Made by a program: the position numbers and the translations under genes. From contig NZ_CP019770.1 of the NCBI RefSeq assembly GCF_004328665.1, forward strand, positions 2,046,001-2,110,000: a stretch of 64,000 bases of DNA. The letters run 5' to 3'. Shown piece by piece: positions 55,977-64,000 of the stretch; position 1 is the first letter of the stretch; the number at the start of each line of letters is the position of its first letter. The DNA comes from Pseudoalteromonas sp. DL-6. Lineage in GTDB: Bacteria > Pseudomonadota > Gammaproteobacteria > Enterobacterales > Alteromonadaceae. The notes beneath the pieces were generated by a model, which searched no databases, was not told the DNA's origin, and was given only the letters and a program-made list of their open reading frames with translations.

Positions 55977-56516
55977 TTAAACTGTTAATGTAGCAATAAA
56001 CTCACTGAGGTTATTAGCCAACACATGATGCGGCTTTTTACCTACATATTCTAAGCACACTTCCCCTGTTTCCACTAATACCGTAACAAGTAAATCATCT
56101 TGATCAGTTAAACCAATAAAAACGCTCGGCGCTTGCTTTAGCTTTCGCTTCATTAAAACATGACCCGTGATATTTTGTTGCAGTAAGTCAAAATCATCCT
56201 CATTCCACGCTTGTAATAATTCCACTTGATGACCATCAACGCTGGCTAAAATACTGCCAGCAAACATATGGCCATAAAACTGGCTAAGTTCATCAGGAAA
56301 TTCAAGCTCTAATGCGTTAGCGAGGTTAGTGAGTGAACCTACAGGCTCCCTCACTACCGCTTGCCATTGGATCATACCGTTCTCATCGGCTGTGCCTATT
56401 TCACAAGGGCTTGGCCATTGCTCATCGTGGGCAATGAGTGGCTGCTTTTGTGTATTTTTGATGGTTTTTTCACTAAAGCGTTGGTGAAGTTGGGCTAATT
56501 GCATTGCAACAGACAT
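55977..56516 (-). CDS. syd: SecY-interacting protein Syd
   Basis: 179 residues from the ATG at 56516; a start 19 codons earlier would reach within 3 bases of queF and is less likely. Syd is a peripheral inner-membrane protein that binds SecY and may inspect assembled translocons. It shares with E. coli Syd the tract PSPCEIGTADENG, FAGSILASVDGHQVELLQAW and NEDDFDLLQQNITGHVL, with the C-terminal VCLEYVGKKPHHVLANNLSE. It is divergent from queF, an order also seen in E. coli. Confidence 0.92.
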   Translation of the reverse strand: MSVAMQLAQLHQRFSEKTIKNTQKQPLIAHDEQWPSPCEIGTADENGMIQWQAVVREPVGSLTNLANALELEFPDELSQFYGHMFAGSILASVDGHQVELLQAWNEDDFDLLQQNITGHVLMKRKLKQAPSVFIGLTDQDDLLVTVLVETGEVCLEYVGKKPHHVLANNLSEFIATLTV

Positions 56517-56575
56517 ACTGTGAAACTCATTTAATTTAGATATAATGTTCCCATTGTAACTATTTAAGAGCAAAC

Positions 56576-57421
56576 ATGACAGATTACAGCAATTCTCCCG
56601 ATCTTAAAGGCAGCGTACTTGGTCAATCTACTGAGTATGTAGATCAATACACGCCCAGCTTGCTTTTTCCTATTGCTCGCAAGCTTAATCGCGACGCATT
56701 GAGTATTGATGAGGCCGCATTACCATTCAAAGGGCAAGATATTTGGACAGGTTATGAACTGTCTTGGTTAAATACCAAAGGCAAACCGCAAGTGGCAGTG
56801 GCGCTATTTACTTTCGAATGCCAAAGTAGTCATATAATAGAGTCAAAGTCGTTTAAGCTTTATTTAAACAGTTTTAACCAAAGCCGCTTTGGCAGTATTG
56901 ACATTGTTAAACAACATTTAATTGATGACTTATCCAATGCGGTAAATAGCCCGGTAAAAGTGACCTTATACAGCGCTGATGATTATAATTGTATTCCTTG
57001 CACACCGCTTCCTGGTGAGTGTATTGATGAGTTGGATATTGAAATAGATAACTACCATATTGATGCACATTCTCTAAAATCACAAAGCGATAAAGTGGTT
57101 AGCGAAACCTTGCATAGTCACTTGCTTAAATCGAACTGTTTAATTACTTCACAGCCGGATTGGGCCAGCATTATTATTCGTTATACTGGTGAGCAAGTGT
57201 GTCGTGAGTCATTATTACGCTATTTAATTTCGTTCAGGACCCATAATGAGTTCCATGAGCAATGTGTGGAGCGTATTTACAGCGACTTAACCACTCAGTT
57301 GAATATTAAAGAGCTTGAAGTGTATGCGCGCTATACGCGTCGTGGCGGCCTTGATATTAATCCATATCGCTCAACTCATCATAACGATACCCCTTTTGCG
57401 GTAAAGATAAACCGTCAATAA
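56576..57421 (+). CDS. queF: NADPH-dependent 7-cyano-7-deazaguanine reductase QueF
   Basis: 281 residues, the long bimodular QueF type. It reduces preQ0 to preQ1 in queuosine synthesis. The substrate motif is [19 protein letters not shown] near residues 86-104, and the catalytic cysteine lies in [17 protein letters not shown] near 190. The partner tract [21 protein letters not shown] follows. It runs divergently from syd, and a strong terminator shared with the cyclophilin gene ends it. No preQ1 riboswitch is visible upstream. Confidence 0.97.
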   Translation: MTDYSNSPDLKGSVLGQSTEYVDQYTPSLLFPIARKLNRDALSIDEAALPFKGQDIWTGYELSWLNTKGKPQVAVALFTFECQSSHIIESKSFKLYLNSFNQSRFGSIDIVKQHLIDDLSNAVNSPVKVTLYSADDYNCIPCTPLPGECIDELDIEIDNYHIDAHSLKSQSDKVVSETLHSHLLKSNCLITSQPDWASIIIRYTGEQVCRESLLRYLISFRTHNEFHEQCVERIYSDLTTQLNIKELEVYARYTRRGGLDINPYRSTHHNDTPFAVKINRQ

Positions 57422-57429
57422 GCTAAACA

Positions 57430-57454
57430 AAAAAGGAGCCTGAGGCTCCTTTTT
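57430..57454. terminator. bidirectional terminator between queF and cyclophilin genes
   Basis: AAAAAGGAGCC, TGA loop, GGCTCCTTTTT: eleven pairs, with further Ts on the right. It lies 9 bases after queF and abuts the stop of the opposing gene. Confidence 0.93.
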
Positions 57455-58336
57455 TTAATCGTTAAGTTGCTTAGTTGGCACAGGCATTCCACACACATCA
57501 ATGTAATTATGGCTATACGCAAACCATCCCTCGCTACGACTACCTCGTGCTGAAATTAACTGTTTAAATGCATCTGAGTCTGTTTTCATTACTTTAAATC
57601 GGCTGCTATCGCTGCTAACGTCGGCTAATACTTGTAAGTCTGTAATAGGGTTAAACTCGCTACCACCTTTAGGTGTGCGCGCTAGCTGATGAAAATGCGC
57701 CATACCTGTCAGTACTCGCCCAAATACGGTGATATTTTTATCTAAATAACGCGGACCTTGCCCTATGGTGACAAAAAACTCGGTGCTAGCACTATTTATA
57801 TCGTTGTCCCGTGCCATTGCAAATACACCATGACAATGAATTTGCCATGTTTGATCACGTGTTTCATTTTGCGCTACCGCAAAACCATTTAAAAACCCGG
57901 TTATTGGTGCATAACCATCCTCACCCATCTCGGTGATCAAAAGTGGCTCTGTGGTGGTTAAATAAAACTCTGCAGGTACCGTACTCTTTTCGGTTTTAGC
58001 TAGCTTTTTACCCGTGCTGTCACCACCTTGAGCAACAAACCCCTCAACAAAACGATAAATATGAGTACCCTGATAAAAGCCCTGTCGTGCCAATTTTTTA
58101 ATATTAGCACTGTGTTTTGGCGCAAGCGCGGGATTGAGCTCAATATAAGCGGCACCGGTAGGTAGCGTTAGTTTTAAAATATTCTCAGGGTTAACCCATC
58201 GCCATTGCTCATCCGTTGCAGATGCAATAATCTCACTACTGGTTAGGCTTTTAACCGGCGCTGATGGCAAAATGCTTTGCTGAGCACATCCGCCGAGCAA
58301 AGCCGATGCTAAAACAGTGATTACAAATTTTTTCAT
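57455..58336 (-). CDS. cyclophilin-type peptidyl-prolyl isomerase lipoprotein
   Basis: 293 residues. The signal peptide ends in LLGGCAQQ with a lipobox, so it is likely membrane-attached and periplasmic. The cyclophilin domain (about 55-260) has IELNPALAPKHSANIKKLA, GFYQGTHIYRFVEGFVAQGG, FAMARDNDINSASTEFFVTI and ITVFGRVLTGMAHF. The motif order is correct. Some active-site residues differ from PpiA (RFVEGF in place of RVI.GF), so activity may be changed. Upstream is tamB in the same direction, 45 bases away. Confidence 0.88.
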   Translation of the reverse strand: MKKFVITVLASALLGGCAQQSILPSAPVKSLTSSEIIASATDEQWRWVNPENILKLTLPTGAAYIELNPALAPKHSANIKKLARQGFYQGTHIYRFVEGFVAQGGDSTGKKLAKTEKSTVPAEFYLTTTEPLLITEMGEDGYAPITGFLNGFAVAQNETRDQTWQIHCHGVFAMARDNDINSASTEFFVTIGQGPRYLDKNITVFGRVLTGMAHFHQLARTPKGGSEFNPITDLQVLADVSSDSSRFKVMKTDSDAFKQLISARGSRSEGWFAYSHNYIDVCGMPVPTKQLND

Positions 58337-58380
58337 ACCTTTTCCTTTTTATTATTGGTATTAGTATTGGTAGATAAAAA

Positions 58381-61300
58381 TTAATCCCAATTAAATTTAT
58401 ACAGTATGTCGACGTTTTGATACAAGCCACTGGTTATTTCTATATATAACTTCGACATAAGCTGATAACGCACCGCCACTTCACTAAGCGACTCAAATAC
58501 CCCTACGCTATATTTAACCTGCAAACTCGGTGCAAGATAACCTGATATTTCTACTTTTGTTTGCTCGCCACTGCCTTTAGAGCTTAAGCTCACATCTGAC
58601 AAACCAAACGATTCACCCACTTTAGACACTAAACTTTCGCTTCTGCTCACTCCTTGAGAAAGTAATAATTGAGCTAACATCGCATCGGTTGAACTGTCGC
58701 CCTCTCCTAATGGTTGACCATTGAGTAAATACGCTAAGGCTTGCGCTTGGTCCATACCCGGCTCAGAAAACACTTTTAAATTTGGCTGCTCAACACTACC
58801 AGTTAAAGTCACACCGGCAATCACACCGTCAGCGGTATTGTTTGGGTTACGAATAGCTTTAATATTTAAATGAGGTTTATCTATTGCGCCACTAAAACCA
58901 ATTTGCCCGGTTCTAATTATCAAGTCTTGGCCAAATGCCAAGTAAGTTCCTTCAATTAAATTAAGTTCACCAATGGCAATAATGGGTGAATCTTGGCTCA
59001 TTTTTATATCCATATCACCCACTACTTTAGACTCAAGTCCGAATGAGGCTACTCTTACATCATTTTTAACTGTTACTTTTAAATCAATATCGTAGTCAAA
59101 TGGCGCTTTTTTTGTACTTTGCGTAGTTTGATCTAGAATAATTTCATCATCACTAACCTGTACAGCCCCCTCTGGCAGCTCTTCAATTTCTATTCGCCCA
59201 TAAGGCACCACAACATCACCTGCCAGCTTAAGTGCGTTGTCGGCTAAACTTATTTTTAACTCAGGCGATACTTTAAAAACAACGCCTTGTTGTGCCCTCA
59301 CAAAAAACTCACTACCGACTAAATTCATGTTTACAGCTGGTTGCTCACCTTGCCAATCAACATTACCGGTTAATTTTACCTGTCCGCCTTCTGGATCATT
59401 TAAATCCCCTTTTATAGTGGCGGTAGATTTATTAAACACCACATTAATATTGGAGTTTTTAAGGGCAACAGGCAGTTGCTCACCCACTAAGTTAATATTC
59501 TCAATATTTAAATTCCCCTCTAGCAAGGGATCTTTGAGTGTGCCAGCTAAGGCAACTTGCCCACGAATGGCGCCATTAAGCTGCTCGAGAGTGTTTAAAA
59601 AAGGCTGTATATCCGACAATAATATTTTATCAATTTGAATATTACCGTTAAGCGTTTGCTTATTTTGAATATCATCGATATCAACTTTGGTTGTTACTTT
59701 ACCCAAAACACTCGATTCTAAATTAGCTTCTATTTTGCCAATCTTAGCATCAGAAAAAGCGCTTATATTTAGCGTTTCAATAGGTAGCTTAAATCGGTCT
59801 TCTTCGTTAATAAGAACCGCGTTAAGCCCTGATGAATTTAAATTAGCGCGTAGAGTTTTAAGTGAGCCAGCTTGCCAATTAGCAGCAAAATCGCCAGCTA
59901 TATCACCACGAGTTATTACATTATCTGGTAACCAATGTTTTAGCTCTTGCAATGAAAGCTTGGTCAGTTTTACGTTAAGCTGACCTAATTCGCGGGTTTG
60001 ATTTAACCTATCAATACATAACTTACTATTACTTGATTGCCAACAATGCGCACTCACATCAAAGTCGCCCGTTTTCGAATCTATTGTTACGGCTATATCT
60101 TTAGTGTTTTCAAAGCTAAGCGTTTTATCGCTTATGCTAATATTATTGAGCTCACCTTGCCATATCGCGTTAGCAAATTTACCATTAAGCTCAAACGCAG
60201 CTGCCCCAGCATCAGCATCAATAGATGCACTTAGTTGATGATCGGTTTTATCACCACTGCCGGCTATTTCCACTTTATTAATTAAGTGATGCATGACACG
60301 CGCTGAATCAAGAGTAACGCTAATATCTGTTTGCCAATCATTAGCGGTGTCTAACTGTGCTTTTAACGCCAACTTATTAATATTAATTTCGTCATAAATA
60401 AACTGTTCTAGCTTTAACGCTAAATCAACTGCAGGCGTCAACCGCTCGCCTCTTATACTTAAATCAGCTTTACCATTAGCAATAAATGGAAGCTTTGCAT
60501 CATCATTACTTTGCAGCGCAATTGCCCCATTAATCTGCCATTGCTGATCAACTTCACCTGTTAAAGTTAATCTGTTTGTACCGCTACTAAGGCTAAATTT
60601 ATTTACAGTGGCTTTAAGTTCATCATTTAAGTTAAATTGAGCAACAAAATTAAGCGGTACATCATTTAGTAACCCGCTTAATTGGGTATCATCCATACTT
60701 AACTGCCAGCTATTTGAACTGGAAACAAATGCTCCTTTAAACTGCCCTGAAATATCACTTGTAAGTGTGTCAGTAAGGTATTGTGCTTTTAAACTCGATA
60801 GCGCACCGCTAAAGTTAGCACTAACCCCATTTTGCCAATCGACATTCGCTTGGATAGTAGCCTGACTATCATTCGCTTTAAGGGCTAATTTTTTTAAGTT
60901 TGCTTCGCTCAGTGAGCCATTAATTTGACTATTAAAATTCACACTTGGATACGCACCTAACTGACTATTACCAAATAACGATAATTGGTAATCGTTGGCA
61001 TTGCCTTGCGCGGTTAATTTTACGTCGGTTACCTTTAACTCTTTACTCGCTGTTTCAATAATCCACTGCTCTACACCGCCATTAATACTGAACGGATAAT
61101 TTGGTTGTTTAAGATTAGCCGTGGCTGCAAGTTGAAAAGGAAAAGATTCATTGCTTTTTATATCAACATTGAGCTTTTCTAAGTCTCCGCCTATTTGCAT
61201 ATTGGCATCATAACCATGCCCTTTTAGACTGATATCACCATTAATAGGTAAGCTGTCTTTAAGCTTTGCGCTAAGCGCTGTATTAAGCTGCCACTGCTGA

Positions 61301-62052
61301 TAATTTGCAGACAATGAAGCAACGTTAATCTCAGAACCTATTAGCTTCATTTGTAGCGCAATATTATTTATTATATTTTCCTGTTCGCCCTGCTTTACCA
61401 TGAACTGCACAATATTAAACTGTTCTAGATAAATATTGAGTGGCGACATAAATGCGATATTAGGTAATGCTGGCAGCTCAGTAATTGGGGTAGAACTGGC
61501 TGTATTTGCCCCAGGTTGCTCTTTTAAGGCGATTAAAACACTCGGAATATTCACGCTTTTAATTTGAATATCAGCACCTTGTGCTTTTGCAGCAAGCTCC
61601 AGATTATTAACAACTACGTTTGCACTTGGATGATTTAACACAAACTCAGTGACCGCTAAACGCTTAAGTGCAATATTAAATGGCAAACTGATTTGTTCCA
61701 GCTGTTCGCTAGGTGTATCAGGGGAATTAGATGACGATGCTGGTAAATTTAGTGTTATAGACCGAGCACTTAAGTTATCGATACACATACCATCGCAGTG
61801 CCACCAAAATAAATCTAGTTTAAGCTGCTGGGCATTAAGTAATAAACCGTCACGCTCAAAGCGCAAATTAAACGCATCATTATATAAAAAACGCCCATTT
61901 TTTATTTCAATTTTTAAGCCGTCAACTAACTTATTGGCGCTATAAGCAATTAGCTGATTACCTGGAGCTGTAAAAACAACACAAAACAATGTCACTAATA
62001 CAGCAACAATTAAGGTGCTAAGTGCTGCCGTGACTTTTTTAAATACAGACAT
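58381..62052 (-). CDS. tamB: translocation and assembly module protein TamB
   Basis: 1223 residues. It opens with a membrane helix (AALSTLIVAVLVTLFCVVF, about 9-27). The rest is the long repetitive beta-taco of an AsmA-like lipid-transfer protein, ending in the DUF490 C-terminal domain (from about 850) with the family tracts YGRIEIEELPEGAVQVS and GELNLIEGTYLAFGQDLIIR. TamB spans the periplasm with TamA and helps move phospholipids or outer-membrane proteins. It follows tamA with the TAATG overlap, showing coupled translation. Confidence 0.94.
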   Translation of the reverse strand: MSVFKKVTAALSTLIVAVLVTLFCVVFTAPGNQLIAYSANKLVDGLKIEIKNGRFLYNDAFNLRFERDGLLLNAQQLKLDLFWWHCDGMCIDNLSARSITLNLPASSSNSPDTPSEQLEQISLPFNIALKRLAVTEFVLNHPSANVVVNNLELAAKAQGADIQIKSVNIPSVLIALKEQPGANTASSTPITELPALPNIAFMSPLNIYLEQFNIVQFMVKQGEQENIINNIALQMKLIGSEINVASLSANYQQWQLNTALSAKLKDSLPINGDISLKGHGYDANMQIGGDLEKLNVDIKSNESFPFQLAATANLKQPNYPFSINGGVEQWIIETASKELKVTDVKLTAQGNANDYQLSLFGNSQLGAYPSVNFNSQINGSLSEANLKKLALKANDSQATIQANVDWQNGVSANFSGALSSLKAQYLTDTLTSDISGQFKGAFVSSSNSWQLSMDDTQLSGLLNDVPLNFVAQFNLNDELKATVNKFSLSSGTNRLTLTGEVDQQWQINGAIALQSNDDAKLPFIANGKADLSIRGERLTPAVDLALKLEQFIYDEININKLALKAQLDTANDWQTDISVTLDSARVMHHLINKVEIAGSGDKTDHQLSASIDADAGAAAFELNGKFANAIWQGELNNISISDKTLSFENTKDIAVTIDSKTGDFDVSAHCWQSSNSKLCIDRLNQTRELGQLNVKLTKLSLQELKHWLPDNVITRGDIAGDFAANWQAGSLKTLRANLNSSGLNAVLINEEDRFKLPIETLNISAFSDAKIGKIEANLESSVLGKVTTKVDIDDIQNKQTLNGNIQIDKILLSDIQPFLNTLEQLNGAIRGQVALAGTLKDPLLEGNLNIENINLVGEQLPVALKNSNINVVFNKSTATIKGDLNDPEGGQVKLTGNVDWQGEQPAVNMNLVGSEFFVRAQQGVVFKVSPELKISLADNALKLAGDVVVPYGRIEIEELPEGAVQVSDDEIILDQTTQSTKKAPFDYDIDLKVTVKNDVRVASFGLESKVVGDMDIKMSQDSPIIAIGELNLIEGTYLAFGQDLIIRTGQIGFSGAIDKPHLNIKAIRNPNNTADGVIAGVTLTGSVEQPNLKVFSEPGMDQAQALAYLLNGQPLGEGDSSTDAMLAQLLLSQGVSRSESLVSKVGESFGLSDVSLSSKGSGEQTKVEISGYLAPSLQVKYSVGVFESLSEVAVRYQLMSKLYIEITSGLYQNVDILYKFNWD

Positions 62053-63779
62053 TAAATTTCAGGCCCTATGGTAATACTTAAACGAGTGCTTTTACTTTCT
62101 TTAGTGAGCCCCCATGCATGATCGACTCTTATTGGCCCTATAGGCGTTAAATAACGAAAACCAAACCCTGCACCAACTTCAAATTGCTCAGAAAAATCAT
62201 TCGTTGCGGTCCCTCCATCCACGAACAACGCTGCTCGCCAGTTTTTGGCAAATTGGTAATTATATTCAGCCGTCGTCGCAATTAAATATTTACCACCGAT
62301 GCGATCGCCATTGTCATTTTCTGGTGAGATCGATTGATAAGCAAAGCCACGCACACTTTGATCGCCACCAGCATAAAATCTTAATGAATATGGAACATTG
62401 TTAATGTCGTCAACTAACATGGCCCCTACGTTTGCTTTTAAAAACACAAGGTGCTTATTAAGATAAGTGTGCAACCATGCATGCTGTAATTGAACCCTAA
62501 CAATATTGGTACTAGATAGCACACTATCAAGCCCAAACTCTGCCGATATAGACCATTGCTCGCCCGAATAAGGGGTGGTGCCACCCTTCGATTGTTTTCG
62601 GGCATAACTGATACCTGGTAATAACATTTCTGTGGTGCGCTCTACCCCGTCGCCAATCCGATAGGTTTCTTGCTCACGTCTGATAAACGCAGTTCTAATC
62701 CATTTTTGTTCGGTTAGCCATTGCCTTTGCAGTTGTGCAGTTAAAATTTCACTGTAAATATCGTCGGCTAATTCATCCTCAAGTTTATAACCTGCTGATA
62801 AGCGCCATAAATCATCATTAGGATCATTAACCGGAATGGTATACGCCATAGAAATATCTTGTTGTTTTTTTGCAACATTAAGATTACTTTCTAAGTAGTG
62901 GCCCTGCTCCGTGATCCATGGTTTACTCCACTTAAACCGTACCTTTGGACCGAGCTCGGTATTAAACCCGCCACCAATTTCATAGCTATTAGCAGGCTTA
63001 TGTAATACGTCCACTTTAATTGGTACTTGGCTGTTTTTTCTAGCTGAAATATCAGCGTAAACACGCACGCTAGTAAAATAAGGAGTACTCGATAAATCTA
63101 GGTTATAGTCAGCAATCTTAGATGCTTTATAGTGCTCACTTATTTTAAATGGGGCTAAAGAGCGAATGTATTTTTCTGCGGGGCTTTGATTGGTAATTAA
63201 CACATCGCCAAAGCGATAACGTACACCACTTTCAATGGTAAAGGTAATAACGGCGCTATGCTTTTTTAATGACACTTCAAACTTTCGTGCTGGCCATTTA
63301 GCATCAAAGTAGCCATGTTCTAACAGAACTGATTCAATTCTTTTATAGGCTGCGCTATATACTCCATGATTTAAAATATCGCCTTGCTTTAACCCTATGC
63401 TTTCAATTACTTGCAGAATTGACGGGTCGTGTTTAGCTTCCCCGTTAACGCTAATATTAAGCGCCTCTATACGAGTTGCAGAGCCGCGCTCAATAGTGGC
63501 AACAAGCTCTCGCTCATCTTTATTAAATTCAATAGTCACACTTGGGCTGTAATAACCTAATGCCTTTAAGCTATCTTCAACTTGCGTTTTAGCGTAACGA
63601 CGCAGTGAGCGGGTTGATTTTTCACCCACTAAGGGCTTTAAATAGAGTGCAACGTTGTTTTCTAACTCTCCACTAATTCCTTTTATTTCATAATCTTCAA
63701 TTGTATTGTCAGCTGCAATCGCGCAAAAGCTCACAAATAAGCAAAAACAAATAACGGATTTTAAAAACTGATTGAACAA
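62052..63779 (-). CDS. tamA: outer-membrane assembly factor TamA (Omp85 family)
   Basis: 575 residues from a TTG at 63779, with AAGGA about seven bases upstream; an in-frame ATG 15 codons earlier would put charged residues before the signal peptide. The signal is FLKSVICFCLFVSFCAIAAD. POTRA domains fill about 30-250 (for example GYYSPSVTIEF, LEHGYFDAKWP, TPYFTSVRVY). A 16-strand Omp85 barrel follows with the lid-lock segment FYAGGDQSVRGFAYQSISPE. The C-terminal strand is STRLSITIGPEI. It partners TamB. Confidence 0.94.
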   Translation of the reverse strand: MFNQFLKSVICFCLFVSFCAIAADNTIEDYEIKGISGELENNVALYLKPLVGEKSTRSLRRYAKTQVEDSLKALGYYSPSVTIEFNKDERELVATIERGSATRIEALNISVNGEAKHDPSILQVIESIGLKQGDILNHGVYSAAYKRIESVLLEHGYFDAKWPARKFEVSLKKHSAVITFTIESGVRYRFGDVLITNQSPAEKYIRSLAPFKISEHYKASKIADYNLDLSSTPYFTSVRVYADISARKNSQVPIKVDVLHKPANSYEIGGGFNTELGPKVRFKWSKPWITEQGHYLESNLNVAKKQQDISMAYTIPVNDPNDDLWRLSAGYKLEDELADDIYSEILTAQLQRQWLTEQKWIRTAFIRREQETYRIGDGVERTTEMLLPGISYARKQSKGGTTPYSGEQWSISAEFGLDSVLSSTNIVRVQLQHAWLHTYLNKHLVFLKANVGAMLVDDINNVPYSLRFYAGGDQSVRGFAYQSISPENDNGDRIGGKYLIATTAEYNYQFAKNWRAALFVDGGTATNDFSEQFEVGAGFGFRYLTPIGPIRVDHAWGLTKESKSTRLSITIGPEI

Positions 63780-63824
63780 GTAATCATCCTTACTATGTAC
63801 CCATAAAAAACAACGAACTAACAA

Positions 63825-64000
63825 GGCAATAATAGCATAGCGATAATGAGCCTAACATTAACTTAATCATTATCCGCGCTTAAACTAAGCGAATCTATTA
63901 AACCGTTGTGAGCTTAACTAAAAATTCTTGCGCTTTAATAATTTATTTTGGTTACAATAGCGCTAATGAGTAAACACTAATTTTATGAGTTTTAAATGCA
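63825..64000. other. region upstream of tamA, window end
   Basis: This AT-rich stretch holds the tamA promoter region and, on the plus strand, an ATG at 63985 followed by only 13 bases (MSFKC). In E. coli the gene divergent from tamA is msrA, but this start cannot be assigned from five residues. Confidence 0.4.

Noticed and set aside
56517..56575. preQ1 riboswitch before queF
   Set aside because: The syd-queF gap is under 60 bases and shows no preQ1 aptamer pattern.

Overview
The window looks like chromosomal core DNA of a marine gammaproteobacterium of the Alteromonadales, most likely Pseudoalteromonas. The grounds are moderate to low G+C, dense operons of housekeeping genes, gammaproteobacterial gene orders (hemA-prfA-prmC-sirB2-sirB1-kdsA; tRNA(Met/Leu/Gln)-ubiF-miaB-ybeZ-ybeY-corC-lnt; leuS-lptE-holA-nadD-rsfS-rlmH-mrdA-mrdB-rlpA-dacA-ybeD-lipB-lipA; truC-yqcA-yqcC-csrB-syd-queF) and the way these blocks are joined. 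The genus is inferred from gene content; no database was searched. I see no insertion sequence with a transposase, no prophage and no CRISPR array.

Layout. 1-5.6 kb, minus strand: rlmM (cut by the window edge), ygdD, an alpha/beta hydrolase and gcvA, then kdsA, a DUF819 membrane protein and sirB1. 5.7-10.9 kb, minus: sirB2, a REC-DUF3369-HD-GYP response regulator, prmC, prfA, hemA. 11.0-16.0 kb, plus: lolB, ispE, prs, rplY, pth, ychF. 16.3-17.6 kb: ten tRNA genes (2 Met, 4 Leu, 4 Gln) behind one strong promoter, with clear internal duplications and one broken tRNA-Leu. 17.8-17.9 kb: a 162-base inverted-repeat element. 17.9-24.8 kb: ubiF facing away from miaB-ybeZ-ybeY-corC-lnt. 24.9-31.0 kb: a looser, accessory-looking stretch with an HEPN-like protein, a serine esterase, an RDD membrane protein, two small lipoproteins, two unknown membrane proteins, a CIA30-family protein and a coiled-coil protein. 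31.2-34.6 kb, minus: a Lon-type protease operon with an anchored FKBP, and ybeL. 34.8-47.9 kb, plus: the long leuS-to-lipA envelope/lipoate run and an RRM protein. 48-51.6 kb, minus: a sugar kinase/nucleotidyltransferase pair and yqcC-truC-yqcA. 51.7-58.3 kb: DUF3549/DUF3301, a CsrB-type regulatory RNA, a GNAT enzyme, three small genes, syd, queF and a cyclophilin-type lipoprotein. 58.4-63.8 kb, minus: tamA-tamB.

How they work together. The blocks cover tetrapyrrole synthesis and translation termination (hemA, prfA, prmC), lipopolysaccharide and outer-membrane building (kdsA, lolB, lptE, lnt, tamA/B), cell-wall elongation (mrdA, mrdB, dacA, rlpA), lipoate synthesis (lipB, lipA), tRNA and rRNA maturation (miaB, ybeY, rlmH, rlmM, truC, queF) and isoprenoid/quinone supply (ispE, ubiF).

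The most notable item outside the protein genes is a noncoding RNA on the minus strand at about 52,990-53,373. It has about twenty GGA motifs, several exposed in small hairpin loops, a terminator at its 3' end and a GacA/UvrY-type 18-bp operator upstream. It occupies the position csrB has in E. coli, between yqcC and syd. I read it as the CsrA-sequestering RNA of this organism.
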